A stretch of 56,946 nt of DNA from Acidimicrobiaceae bacterium. Lineage in GTDB: Bacteria > Actinomycetota > Acidimicrobiia > Acidimicrobiales > Poriferisodalaceae. The position numbers were made by a program, and so were the translations under genes. The notes below the pieces were generated by a model. The model was not told the origin of the DNA. It saw only the letters and a program-made list of their open reading frames with translations, and made no database searches. Of this stretch, positions 8,709 to 17,335 are shown piece after piece; the first letter of the stretch is position 1; each line of letters starts with the position of its first letter. Location of the stretch: assembly GCA_905182565.1 (NCBI GenBank), contig CAJJCB010000011.1, positions 1 through 56,946 on the forward strand. Reading direction: 5' to 3'.

Positions 8709-9956
8709 TTAGCTAGGACGTACGCAGAAAACTGAAGGAGGAACCAGCGGCTCAGGACTAGGCGGAACTGGTGGATGATTTAGACTAGCTGCACCCGGTT
8801 TCGGTAATCGAAGTGCTGCGGCAATTCCCAATAAAGCACAAGTTGCCGACAGCAGAAACACCCATAGAAATGTTGATGTCCAATCAGCCAGGAGTCCACC
8901 GATCTGGGGAGACACCATTTGTGCTAGACCAAAGGCCAAAGTCGCAGCGCTGAAACCAGGGCCGTAGTCCTGGGCGGAAGCGTTTTGAACGAAATACATG
9001 GTGAGAGTGACCGGAATGGACGCAAAAATTATTCCGATCAGGAATGAAGATCCGAGAGTCGGAATCACCCACCCAGGAAGAATCGCGAGCACTAGAACGG
9101 CCCAAAGGCTGAAGGCGCAGGCAAGAGTTGCTCTCGTTCCGAATTTGGCAACTGATTTGGCGACAATAGGGCCACCGAACACCATCCCGAGCCCGATTAA
9201 AGTGAAAGATAACGAGGCAGTACTAGCTGACCAGCCGTTATCGTCCTCGAGCCGGCTACTCATGAACGCTAAAACGAGTAGGTACATGAACCCGAATGTG
9301 GCGTACATGCCAGTCACGGGTTTCCATCCAGGCACACGACGCAACGCGTCAAATCCACCGACGCTACCTCTAGGTGAAAGTTGCTCTTGAGCGTGTCTGA
9401 CGATCGCAAAGGTGCCCATCGCGACTAGAAGTCCGATCGTTGCTTGGACCACATAGATATTACGCCAGCCCTCATCGCCCCACACTCTCCGAACCCAACC
9501 GGCCAGCTGGCTGGTGAAGACGATGCTCAGCGCCATCCCTGAAGAAAGAAGCCCGATCGCCGTGCCTCTTTTCTCAGCAGGAAATGCGGCACTCGCAACA
9601 ACCGGCGTCGGGATCCAAACCCAAGCTCCACCAAATCCACAGCAGAACATTCCAAACATCAAGACAGCAGCATTAGGCGCAACCGCCGATATCACTTGGC
9701 CTCCTACAGCAATGACAAGCCCAACCTGCATTATGGTCAGTAGGCGAATACGAGATGCAGCTATCGCTACGGCAAGAGTACCCACAAGATAAGCCGCCAC
9801 GTTCGCTGTCGCTATTGACCCCGCAACGGTATTTGACAGGCCAAGATCTGAGCGCATTGCGGGCAAGACAACACCGAGAGTGAATCGACCAAATCCTTGA
9901 GCTACGCCAGCGCTTGCTGCTGCGAACGCTACAGCCATCCAAGCGCGAGTAGTCAC
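8709..9956 (-). CDS. MFS transporter, possibly YbfB/YjiJ-like
   Basis: 415 aa with twelve hydrophobic segments and the major-facilitator layout. The first helix ends in Gly-Phe-Gly-Arg-Phe-Thr-Leu, and the 2-3 loop has the short Ala-Ser-Arg-Ile-Arg basic turn. The start and the Pro-Ala-Met-Arg-Ser-Asp-Leu-Gly-Leu segment are like the YbfB/YjiJ subgroup. The C-terminus is a Pro-rich tail of about 30 residues outside the membrane region, which is unusual. The substrate cannot be inferred; neighbours on both sides are unrelated or divergent. Confidence 0.87.
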   Translation of the reverse strand: MTTRAWMAVAFAAASAGVAQGFGRFTLGVVLPAMRSDLGLSNTVAGSIATANVAAYLVGTLAVAIAASRIRLLTIMQVGLVIAVGGQVISAVAPNAAVLMFGMFCCGFGGAWVWIPTPVVASAAFPAEKRGTAIGLLSSGMALSIVFTSQLAGWVRRVWGDEGWRNIYVVQATIGLLVAMGTFAIVRHAQEQLSPRGSVGGFDALRRVPGWKPVTGMYATFGFMYLLVLAFMSSRLEDDNGWSASTASLSFTLIGLGMVFGGPIVAKSVAKFGTRATLACAFSLWAVLVLAILPGWVIPTLGSSFLIGIIFASIPVTLTMYFVQNASAQDYGPGFSAATLAFGLAQMVSPQIGGLLADWTSTFLWVFLLSATCALLGIAAALRLPKPGAASLNHPPVPPSPEPLVPPSVFCVRPS

Positions 9957-10193
9957 TCCGACAGACTATCAAGTCGATAGCCACCGCCAATTTTGAGTCA
10001 CTGGCACAGAACGAAATCGCGGCAAACAAAGCTTTCTAAACCACGTAGAACTGAACGAAACTGGAGCCGGTAGCTCATTCTTATGTACTGGACTGTGGGC
10101 GCTACAGACCAAACAACGACTCAGCGTATTCTTTGCTTTAGCAGAAAAATTTGAACCAAAGATCTGAAGGCCCACAACTAAAGAAAACCAGGC

Positions 10194-10502
10194 ATGAAGG
10201 AGTCGCCTAAGTGCGTTAGGCTAATAAAGGTGAAAATTCTTTTAGTGGTTCTGCTTTTAGCAACAACGTCAATTAGCTGTGGCGCTGAAGATAGCCGTTA
10301 TGACGAAGACGTTCGCAATAATTTTCTGGTTAATTGCCAGGTGGAGGGCGACGCTTCTTCGTGCGCGAAATTACTCAGATGTATCGAAGGAACAATGCTT
10401 CAGGATGAGTTTCTATATGAAGAGAGCCGCCTAGTTCTGACCGATGAGCTTTCGGAGCGGATGGCAGATGTGATGGCCAGATGCATTTCTGATCCTGGCT
10501 AA
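10194..10502 (+). CDS. Small Cys-containing lipoprotein
   Basis: 102 aa. A hydrophobic Ile-Leu-Leu-Val-Val-Leu-Leu-Leu core ends in Ser-Ile-Ser-Cys, a lipobox, at residue 29. The in-frame GTG at 10230 would give a more standard short signal peptide. The mature part is about 73 aa, acidic, with four further Cys (in Asn-Cys-Gln, Ser-Cys-Ala, Arg-Cys-Ile and Arg-Cys-Ile near the end) that could form two disulfides outside the cell. Small lipoproteins of this layout are common in actinobacteria; function unknown. It stands alone and divergent from the MFS gene. Confidence 0.7.
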   Translation: MKESPKCVRLIKVKILLVVLLLATTSISCGAEDSRYDEDVRNNFLVNCQVEGDASSCAKLLRCIEGTMLQDEFLYEESRLVLTDELSERMADVMARCISDPG

Positions 10503-10577
10503 GAAGCCGGCATGCAGATCGAGAGTATAAACAACTTAATTACGTCGCGAACTTAAAAGATTGAACGCGACGGTAAG

Positions 10578-10733
10578 TCAAGTTGGGCCAAATCCACTCG
10601 ACCGTCCTATACGCGCTACAAAAAGCTTCGCAAGAGCTTCTATAGCCACATGTTTTGTTTGACTGACTGCTTCAGTAGCTGTTCTCTTGCCTGCAAAAAT
10701 TGCGACTGCTAACACAGCGAGCACTCGTCTCAT
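10578..10733 (-). CDS. Small membrane-anchored or secreted protein (51 aa)
   Basis: ATG 10733 follows AAGG at a 6-nt spacing. The 51-aa product starts Met-Arg-Arg-Val-Leu-Ala-Val-Leu-Ala-Val-Ala-Ile-Phe-Ala-Gly-Lys, a short N-terminal hydrophobic segment. An amphipathic Ala/Val-rich helix follows (Glu-Ala-Leu-Ala-Lys-Leu-Phe-Val-Ala-Arg), then a Gly-rich end. It fills most of the gap between the small lipoprotein and the dehydrogenase. No family recognised; real coding is supported by the ribosome site and amino-acid pattern only. Confidence 0.5.
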   Translation of the reverse strand: MRRVLAVLAVAIFAGKRTATEAVSQTKHVAIEALAKLFVARIGRSSGFGPT

Positions 10734-10815
10734 TGCTGCCTTAGAAAAGCGTTACGCCGGAAGACACGAGCAGTTGGATCGCTGAGAATGGTCAAGTTAG
10801 TGGGCCCCTAAAAAT

Positions 10816-11772
10816 TTATTTGCGAGACACAACAACTTCTGATCCGAGCCTTTCGGGTTCGTCATCAACCATTTGAGCAGGAAATCCTGCGGCTGTAACG
10901 TCCAGACCAGTCGAGTCCTCTAATCGTCGAATGACATTGGGTGACCATTCTCTTGGACCGTACTTGTTTTGAGCATCATGAAAGATCTCGATAAGTAGCG
11001 GCGAAATTTCTAGAGGTACGTTTTCGCGATCAGCGATTTCTTGGAATAGCGAAATGTCTTTGATTACGAGGTCCATTGTGAAGTTGATGTCTCTGCTTCC
11101 ATTGAGAATCACTTGACTTTCGGTCTCATGAACAAACGAATTCCCAGAGCTAATTCGGATTGCTTCATATGCAGTTGCTAGGTCTAGCCCTGCAGCCTTG
11201 GTTGTAACTAAGGCTTCCGATAGTGACAACAGGTTCGCTGTCGCTAGGTAGTTGGTTACGACTTTTAAGACCGAAGCTGAACCAAGCACACCAGTATGAA
11301 GAACTTGTTGCCCCATTCTTGTTAGCAGAGGCAACACTCTTTCAAATACTGCTCTTTCGCAACCTGCGAAGATTGCTATGTTTCCTGTCGCTGCACGGTG
11401 GCAGCCACCGGAAACTGGGCAATCAGCTGGTGATGCTCCCAAATCTTTAACTTTCTGACCAAGACGTAATACTTCCTGCTGGTCAGTGGTGCTCATCTCT
11501 ATCCAGATTTTGCCTTCGCTTAGTCCGGCGAGAATGCCATTTCCATCTTCCATCACAGACGCGCTGACTGAAGGACTCGGCAAACAGGTGATAATGATTT
11601 CGCACGTTTCAGCAATTTCTTTGGGCGATTGTGCAACTGATGCACCAGCATTAAGAAACTGCTCTGTTTTACTCGGATCTAAATCTCTTACCGTAAGGTC
11701 GAATCCGTTGCGTAAAATGCTTTCAGCTAATTTACCGCCAACATTACCGAGTCCAATAAAACCGACTTTCAC
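10816..11772 (-). CDS. 3-hydroxyisobutyrate dehydrogenase-like NAD(P) oxidoreductase
   Basis: 318 aa of the beta-hydroxyacid dehydrogenase family. The N-terminus is the dinucleotide-binding Gly-Phe-Ile-Gly-Leu-Gly-Asn-Val-Gly. The substrate motif Asp-Cys-Pro-Val-Ser-Gly-Gly is at 117-123, and catalytic Lys170 with Asn174 lies in Leu-Lys-Val-Val-Thr-Asn-Tyr. An Arg-Asp motif after the first Rossmann strand (Val-Arg-Asp) makes NADP or NAD use unclear. It would oxidise a short 3-hydroxyacid to a semialdehyde or oxoacid. It is followed by an enolase-superfamily gene on the same strand, together hinting at sugar-acid or hydroxyacid breakdown. Confidence 0.88.
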   Translation of the reverse strand: MKVGFIGLGNVGGKLAESILRNGFDLTVRDLDPSKTEQFLNAGASVAQSPKEIAETCEIIITCLPSPSVSASVMEDGNGILAGLSEGKIWIEMSTTDQQEVLRLGQKVKDLGASPADCPVSGGCHRAATGNIAIFAGCERAVFERVLPLLTRMGQQVLHTGVLGSASVLKVVTNYLATANLLSLSEALVTTKAAGLDLATAYEAIRISSGNSFVHETESQVILNGSRDINFTMDLVIKDISLFQEIADRENVPLEISPLLIEIFHDAQNKYGPREWSPNVIRRLEDSTGLDVTAAGFPAQMVDDEPERLGSEVVVSRK

Positions 11773-11850
11773 TTAATCATTCCAATCTACTTTTGCCTAT
11801 TTGGCTCGATGCGACTTTCTAGAAGTCTCTTTGCGGCCAAGTTATCAACG

Positions 11851-13086
11851 TCAATCCAGTTCACGGGCCAAGCGGCTGTTGTTTGAGCCAAGTGGTGTTT
11901 GTGTCATCTCGAGGTGGAGGCGCCCGCCAGTTGTGTACGGATGCGACAACAGAGCGTTGTGGTTTAGTTCAACTCCTAAACCTGGATCTGTCGGGGCAAG
12001 CATATAGCCGGCTTCCCACTGTAAAGGTTGCGTTACGACGCTGTTGTGAAAGTCGCTGAGGATAGTTTCCAGGATCAAAAAATTGGGAAGAGTGAATCCA
12101 AGATGAGTGGCAGCTGCGTGCGCTATTGGTCCGCAATAAATGTGAGGTGCGATTTGAGCATTGAATAACTCTGCTAGAGCCGCAATTTTTTTGGTCTCCC
12201 ACAGTCCTCCACTGCGACCTACGTTTGGTTGAAGAATTCTTACTCCTGCCTTAAGTAAGTCATGAAACTCCTTGCGGGTAGTCACTCGTTCACCGGCTGA
12301 GACCGGAATGCTGGTCGCTGCGGCAACAGCGCCGATTGCGTCTAGTTGATCAGGAGGGCAAGGCTCTTCGAACCAGAGAGGGTCATAGGGTTCTAGTCGT
12401 TTGGCTAAACGAATGGCGGAAGCTGTTGTCATCTGGCCGTGAGTTCCGAACAAAATGTCGGCCCGGTCACCTACGGCTTCTCGGATGCGGCGAGTTGCAT
12501 ACTCTGATCGATTCAACTCCGCTAGCGACAGTTCGCGTCCTCCCTGAAAAGAATATGGTCCGGTCGGGTCGACTTTGATTGCGGTGAAACCCATCTCTAG
12601 GAACCGCAACGCGCTTTCAGCGGCTGCGTCCCCGTCGTGATAAACGTCAGGTTCGTTTGGGAGTGCGTTACCAGCAGTGTCGGTTTCTAAGGGATACAGG
12701 TAGGAGTAGGTGCGAAGTCGATCGTGGAACTTTCCGCCGAGCAGTTCGTATACCGGTACACCGTGTGCCTTCCCGAGGATGTCCCAAATTGCCATCTCAA
12801 TGCCACTGAAGACGCCCATCATTGAAATATCGGGTCGCTGCGTGAATCCTGCTGAATAGACCCGCCGAAAGAGCGTTTCCAGATGATGGGGGTCGGCGCC
12901 GACGATATAACGTTCGAATGTGTCTGTGATCATCGAAGTGGCGATGTCTGCTGAAAAAGGAATTCCGTAGCACTCCCCCACGCCGGTAATGCCATCGTCA
13001 GTTTCGACTTCTACGAACACCCAAAATGACCCGCCAACTCCTGCAGGGGGCACGGTTGTGTATGTGCGGATTTCTTGAAGGCGCAT
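11851..13086 (-). CDS. Mandelate racemase / sugar-acid dehydratase family (enolase superfamily)
   Basis: 411 aa with the N-terminal capping domain and C-terminal barrel of the mandelate-racemase group, closest in layout to galactonate- or mannonate-type dehydratases. Visible motifs: Ser-Gly-Ile-Glu-Met-Ala-Ile-Trp-Asp, Ala-Ile-Lys-Val-Asp, Trp-Phe-Glu-Glu-Pro, Ser-Ala-Gly-Glu-Arg, and Pro-His-Ile-Tyr. The second and third metal ligands (Glu) are present. The segment that usually has Asp-Phe-His-Gly-Arg reads Gly-Thr-His-Gly-Gln, so the first metal Asp is Gly by my alignment. Probably a sugar-acid dehydratase, substrate unknown. It is 78 nt upstream of the dehydrogenase gene in the direction of transcription. 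Confidence 0.85.
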   Translation of the reverse strand: MRLQEIRTYTTVPPAGVGGSFWVFVEVETDDGITGVGECYGIPFSADIATSMITDTFERYIVGADPHHLETLFRRVYSAGFTQRPDISMMGVFSGIEMAIWDILGKAHGVPVYELLGGKFHDRLRTYSYLYPLETDTAGNALPNEPDVYHDGDAAAESALRFLEMGFTAIKVDPTGPYSFQGGRELSLAELNRSEYATRRIREAVGDRADILFGTHGQMTTASAIRLAKRLEPYDPLWFEEPCPPDQLDAIGAVAAATSIPVSAGERVTTRKEFHDLLKAGVRILQPNVGRSGGLWETKKIAALAELFNAQIAPHIYCGPIAHAAATHLGFTLPNFLILETILSDFHNSVVTQPLQWEAGYMLAPTDPGLGVELNHNALLSHPYTTGGRLHLEMTQTPLGSNNSRLARELD

Positions 13087-13168
13087 TAGTAACTCAACTC
13101 AATGTCAGATACGGAAATCAATGGGTTTCTTAGCTTGTTGTTCGTAGCAAAGAGTTTCAGATGCTTTA

Positions 13169-13942
13169 TTAGCGGCGGTCGATGATTACATGTTCTTTAG
13201 TTAAGAACATCGAAGACCTAGCAAAATCAATGAATTTGGATTCGTCATCATAGGCACGCCGTGATGCGATTTTATTTTCTGGAGTTGGGTTTCCCATAGA
13301 GGAGCGATCAAACCAGACTTCTGCATGCCCCATGTAAGGCTCAATCTCAGATCCTCGCGAACTATTTATGGACGCGGTCAATTCGGGTTCATCGCGATGG
13401 ACTTGTTGGTATCGCAATATTCCGCTGCCCTGAGCCTGGCGCCGAATTACTGGCCCATGGTGGGTGCGCCAATACCACTGAGCTTTATCAAAGGTCAGGG
13501 AATCTTGGTGACGTAACGGGAAGTACAACTTAACGAGACTGGATCGTTCGGTAGCCACAATATTCTCAGGGGTGGGGTTCACTTGAGGGTATTCGTAGTT
13601 AAACCAAGCAACGGATCGCTGCAGATCCATAAAATTTGCCTCGTCATCTCGAAGGATCTGGTCAACTCGACGCCCTTGCTCAGAACGTGTTGCTTCAACC
13701 ATCGCTTCTTTGGATTCCCACCAAACTTCGACTACACCGTCGTAAGGTTCTTCCATTTCGCCGCGACGGCCCGGTAACCGAGAATGGTCATCATCTGTGG
13801 TGTGGACTTGAACATATCGGAGCATCCCTAGCGTTCGAGAGTGGCCAGCTACGAGAGGTCCGTGCTCTTCAAGCCAGTAGCGCTGCATTTCTTCGCGCGT
13901 TATACCTTCTTTGCGTCTGATTAGAAACGTTAATCTGAGCAT
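13169..13942 (-). CDS. Double EthD-domain protein
   Basis: 257 aa from ATG 13942, which follows GGGGGA; an in-frame ATG at 13975 has no such site. Two EthD-like ferredoxin domains follow each other. Each has the signature Trp-(5-7 residues)-His-Gly-Pro-(Leu/Val), namely Tyr-Trp-Leu-Glu-Glu-His-Gly-Pro and Trp-Arg-Thr-His-His-Gly-Pro, and a later Gln-Val-His strand. Both halves end in a Glu-Val-Trp-Trp or Glu-Val-Trp-Phe strand and an Asp-Glu-x-x-Phe-(Met/Ile)-Asp motif. EthD proteins often accompany ether or aromatic degradation; the activity is unknown. Confidence 0.82.
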   Translation of the reverse strand: MLRLTFLIRRKEGITREEMQRYWLEEHGPLVAGHSRTLGMLRYVQVHTTDDDHSRLPGRRGEMEEPYDGVVEVWWESKEAMVEATRSEQGRRVDQILRDDEANFMDLQRSVAWFNYEYPQVNPTPENIVATERSSLVKLYFPLRHQDSLTFDKAQWYWRTHHGPVIRRQAQGSGILRYQQVHRDEPELTASINSSRGSEIEPYMGHAEVWFDRSSMGNPTPENKIASRRAYDDESKFIDFARSSMFLTKEHVIIDRR

Positions 13943-13978
13943 GATGTTTCCCCCAGCGTTAATCTTATCATGCACTAA

Positions 13979-14001
13979 CAGAGGCCGGCGAGGGGCCTCT
14001 G
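13979..14001 (-). terminator. Terminator-like hairpin after the acyl-CoA synthetase gene
   Basis: A perfect 8-bp stem CAGAGGCC (13979-13986) with GGCCTCTG (13994-14001) and a 7-nt loop lies 15 nt after the synthetase stop and before the EthD gene. No T run follows, so it may only attenuate. Confidence 0.5.
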
Positions 14002-14016
14002 GGCTGTTTCAGAGCG

Positions 14017-15618
14017 CTAAATGCGTTCCATCAGGGATTTTGTAATCTGGATCCGATCGAATTTTCCGATGGGGTTTCGAGGAAGTTCACCAAAAACTTC
14101 TACTCGTTCTGGCCACGTATACTTCGCAGTCTTTTTTTCTTCTAAAAACTTTTGCACGTCTCTTATTTCAAAAATCTGGTCGGGCTTAAGCACCACACAG
14201 GCGCATGCTTGCTCACCTAAGCGATGGTGAGGGATTCCGATGACCACGACCTCGGCTACTGCAGGGTGTTCTTGGATTAGTCTTTCAATTTCTTCGGCAT
14301 AAATGTTCAGTCCTCCACGAATAATCATGTGCTTTGAACGTCCGACTGGTTGGAGGAAACCTTCGTCGTCCAGTATGCCCAGATCACCGCTGGCGAACCA
14401 TTCGTTTTCGTCGATACTGTTTTTCGTAGCCTCGGAATTTTTAAAGTATCCAGCGCAAGTCATGGGACCTCGGATATGAATTTCTCCAACTTCACCGGCA
14501 GGCAACGGAGCGCCTTTCGAGCTTCGAATTTCTATTTCTGTAGCGGGTGCTAAACGTCCGGAAGTGAAGATTTTTGATGGCGGGTCATCGAGCCGTAAGA
14601 ACGTACACCAGCCAGTTTCAGTTAGTCCGTATCCGCTAGCAGGAATTGCGTGTGGCCATGCTGCGTTGAAGCGTTGAATTAGTTCTGGGGTGACCGGAGC
14701 GCCTGAGGTGACAACGACTCGTAGCGATGATGCATCAAAGGAAGTGGCTACATGCAGCAAGAGGAGGTCAGAAACAATAGTTGGTATTCCCATGAACATT
14801 GTCACGTGTTCTTCGGCGATCAGCTGCGCTATTGCTCGGGTGTCACTAGCATCACCGACCGCTAGGGCAGACCCTGAAATTAGTGAGGTCATCAAGCCGA
14901 CCATTAGAGCGCCGCGATGAGTTAGTGGAGCGGCAGCGAGAGTAACGTCTTTATTATTTACTTGCAGTCCTTCACAAAGTGCTTTTGCTTCAAATATTTG
15001 AGTTGCTTGGATATGGATATAAATTTTAGGGTTTCCTGTAGTTCCCGATGTCGTCCCTAAAAGAGCGGTGCGGAACGGGTCAGGTTTGGTGGGCGTAAAA
15101 TCTGCTTTATCGAAAGTTGCGGTACTTATCCATCCAGGTTGGCTGTAGTCAACGCAAATTTTGTGAGCGTTTAAGTTGAGATCTTTAGTGACTTCTTCTA
15201 TTAGCTCGAGATAGTTGAATCCTTTAGTCTCGTTTCGACAAACGATTGCGTGTGGGCGAAGTGCGCCGACAATAGTGCTTAGTTCGGCGTAACGATATAG
15301 GGGGTTCAGTGGTTGATAAATAGCACCGATTTCCCAAATAGCAAGGATTAGAACTACGAGCTCAGTGGAGTTAGCTAACTGAACCGAAACAGTATCGCCT
15401 TCTTTGATACCTATTTTTTTTAGCCCACCAGCGGTCCGTTCCATTTCGGTTAATAGCACTGACCAAGTAAGTCTCTTATTGGAGCTGATTAGAGCTATTT
15501 CGTTTGGGCGTTCCGCAGCGTGCTTTCGTAGCATCTCACCGAAGGTTTCATCGGTCCAATAGCCGGCTTGCTTATTGCGGCGGACATAATTTTCCGGGTA
15601 AGGACTAAGTAAATTCAC
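14017..15618 (-). CDS. Acyl-CoA synthetase (AMP-binding family)
   Basis: 533 aa of the ANL superfamily, forming an acyl-CoA from a carboxylic acid, ATP and CoA. The P-loop-like motif Thr-Ser-Gly-Thr-Thr-Gly-Asn-Pro-Lys is at 190-198. The aromatic motif Tyr-Gly-Leu-Thr-Glu-Thr-Gly, the Ser-Gly-Asp-Leu-Gly hinge region, Gly-Arg-Ser-Lys-His-Met-Ile-Ile-Arg-Gly-Gly and the C-terminal catalytic Lys519 in Asn-Pro-Ile-Gly-Lys are all present. The chain length of its substrate is not clear. It lies upstream of the EthD gene on the same strand, possibly one catabolic set. Confidence 0.9.
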   Translation of the reverse strand: MNLLSPYPENYVRRNKQAGYWTDETFGEMLRKHAAERPNEIALISSNKRLTWSVLLTEMERTAGGLKKIGIKEGDTVSVQLANSTELVVLILAIWEIGAIYQPLNPLYRYAELSTIVGALRPHAIVCRNETKGFNYLELIEEVTKDLNLNAHKICVDYSQPGWISTATFDKADFTPTKPDPFRTALLGTTSGTTGNPKIYIHIQATQIFEAKALCEGLQVNNKDVTLAAAPLTHRGALMVGLMTSLISGSALAVGDASDTRAIAQLIAEEHVTMFMGIPTIVSDLLLLHVATSFDASSLRVVVTSGAPVTPELIQRFNAAWPHAIPASGYGLTETGWCTFLRLDDPPSKIFTSGRLAPATEIEIRSSKGAPLPAGEVGEIHIRGPMTCAGYFKNSEATKNSIDENEWFASGDLGILDDEGFLQPVGRSKHMIIRGGLNIYAEEIERLIQEHPAVAEVVVIGIPHHRLGEQACACVVLKPDQIFEIRDVQKFLEEKKTAKYTWPERVEVFGELPRNPIGKFDRIQITKSLMERI

Positions 15619-15706
15619 TGCGCGAAAGCTTAATTCGGTGAGGCATCATCATTGGTTAAATCAACTTAATCCATGTGAGTGATTAGTGCCGCTTAGCTGA
15701 GCAAGG

Positions 15707-15774
15707 GTCAGAAGAGCTAATAAACAATTTGCGTATCGCAAATACTTATGGAGACTCAAGAAAGCTCTTCTGAC
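15707..15774. repeat. Long perfect inverted repeat with nested hairpin
   Basis: GTCAGAAGAGCT (15707-15718) is perfectly inverted at 15763-15774. Between them a second perfect hairpin, ATTTGCG / CGCAAAT (15727-15733 and 15737-15743, loop TAT), is nested. It sits directly after the stop of the 15781-16089 gene and could act as a terminator, a structured RNA or a small mobile repeat. Confidence 0.7.
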
Positions 15775-15780
15775 TAGCTA

Positions 15781-16089
15781 CTACAGCAGGTCTCTGTATA
15801 GGTTACTTCTGGTTGCTCGAGCAGGTGGATCAGCTGAGAACTCGCGTCCTAGCTCCAGCCACTCTGCGTCTGTGTCCATTGCTCCCATGCATTTCGCCCA
15901 TGCAGTCTCGTCATCGAAGAACATGACATAGGTCCACTCGGTTTGAGGAGCGCCTGCTTGGCTTGCTAAAAGTTTGATGTCTGACGCACCGCACCTTTTA
16001 TGGATCTCAGCCGACCGTCGATTGATCGCAAGGAACTCCCCTGCCCTTCCAACGGCTACATCCCAAGTTGTCGAGTGCGTAAGTTTCAT
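15781..16089 (-). CDS. Small dimeric alpha/beta-barrel protein
   Basis: About 102 aa from ATG 16089, which follows GGGG; the in-frame ATG 16113 adds eight polar residues. The pattern (Thr-Trp-Asp-Val-Ala strand, a long helix with Ile-Asn-Arg-Arg-Ser-Ala-Glu, Lys-Leu-Leu-Ala, Tyr-Val-Met-Phe-Phe-Asp-Asp, a second helix ending Asp-Ala-Glu-Trp-Leu, and Asp-Pro-Pro-Ala) is that of NIPSNAP/ABM-like ferredoxin-fold proteins. Function unknown. It is followed by the nested inverted repeat. Confidence 0.65.
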   Translation of the reverse strand: MKLTHSTTWDVAVGRAGEFLAINRRSAEIHKRCGASDIKLLASQAGAPQTEWTYVMFFDDETAWAKCMGAMDTDAEWLELGREFSADPPARATRSNLYRDLL

Positions 16090-16287
16090 TTTCCCCAAAC
16101 TTTCTGTGTTCATCTATCTGTTTTTAATATCTCTAAACTAGTTAACCCTTCATGGATTAAGCAGCTAGCCAGTATGGCTCAACACTCCTAAAGCAAGACC
16201 TTAGACTCCTTAGCTTGACCTTTGCTAAACAAACTTTCGGAACACTACGCACGTAGGCGCCAAAAGGTTACGCTGCACTGATTTTTC

Positions 16288-17193
16288 TTATCTTTCTCCG
16301 CTCTCTTCCTCATTCAATTTTTGGGCGAACTCGCCCTCTTGATTCCATACGTTCCCAAATGGGTGGCCCGGATAGCGAACAGATTTAGGCAGTCGTACTG
16401 TCCCTTCTTCGCAACGCACCTGTTCGCGGCGCTTACCGCTTACCAGCAGACCTGTGTCATCCCAGACCCGATCCGCTAACTGAAACGCGTCGTCGGCCCG
16501 ATACTGATACACCAAACCTCGACGGGGCTCACCTGATTGATTCGGCCCAGATCCATGCAACATCAGACAGTGATGCAAGCTAATGCCACCTGCACGAGGT
16601 GTGATATCGACAACATCGCCAAGGTGATCTTTCCAGGCTTTGGGTTCCTGACACATCCCAGTAAAAACGCCATCTTTGTCCATGTGATTAAGCAATCCGC
16701 GTTTGTGACTTCCCCTAATCATTCTCATGCATCCGTTATCAGCCGTTGCATCATCAAGCATCACCATTGCTGCGACAAGATCTGTGTTGGTGTGGGGGTA
16801 GAACGCAAAATCTTGATGCCAAGCGAAGCCTCCCATCTCAGCGGCTGCAGGTTGTGCAGCCAATTTGGAATGCTGGAGTTGGATATCATCACCGATTAAT
16901 GCCCGCAGGAGCGCGACGATACGGGAATCGCGGGCAAGATCTAAAAAAGCGGAAGCTCTTGTAGTCAGACCTAACGCGTGGATCGTTTTTTTCGCTGTCT
17001 CCCACTCGGTGTCTTCAGGTTCTGAACACGCGTCGCGCAACATATCTATTTCAGCTGAATCAAAAAGGTTATCGATGACCAAAAACCCATCTTCGTGAAA
17101 CTGTCTAACTTGCACCTCTGAAAGTGACTGGTCTCTCGCTAACGAAGGCGAATCGTTCAAATTCTGTTGCTTGTTCTTTGCATCCGAGCCCAT
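16288..17193 (-). CDS. Phytanoyl-CoA dioxygenase (PhyH) family protein
   Basis: About 301 aa from ATG 17193; the frame is open to 17280 but those 29 residues are basic and not family-like. Fe(II)/2-oxoglutarate oxygenase ligands are clear: His-Gln-Asp in Phe-Ala-Trp-His-Gln-Asp-Phe (His155 and Asp157 counted from 17280), a distal His242 in Met-Leu-His-Gly-Ser, and Arg253/Arg254. The N-terminus has the usual Phe-His-Glu-Asp-Gly-Phe-Leu-Val-Ile. This subgroup hydroxylates small metabolites. A cupin gene is transcribed divergently 140 nt away. Confidence 0.88.
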   Translation of the reverse strand: MGSDAKNKQQNLNDSPSLARDQSLSEVQVRQFHEDGFLVIDNLFDSAEIDMLRDACSEPEDTEWETAKKTIHALGLTTRASAFLDLARDSRIVALLRALIGDDIQLQHSKLAAQPAAAEMGGFAWHQDFAFYPHTNTDLVAAMVMLDDATADNGCMRMIRGSHKRGLLNHMDKDGVFTGMCQEPKAWKDHLGDVVDITPRAGGISLHHCLMLHGSGPNQSGEPRRGLVYQYRADDAFQLADRVWDDTGLLVSGKRREQVRCEEGTVRLPKSVRYPGHPFGNVWNQEGEFAQKLNEEESGER

Positions 17194-17335
17194 GAAAGTA
17201 ATAGTAGTTCCGTCATGGGGTCCCAGTATCAAAATAATTTGCCAAGGGTTTCTTGATCTGCGAGCAGCGAAACGCGCCAACTAACTTTCTGACTGACAGA
17301 ATAGCTAGGAGTACGACACAGGAAGTTTTAACGAC

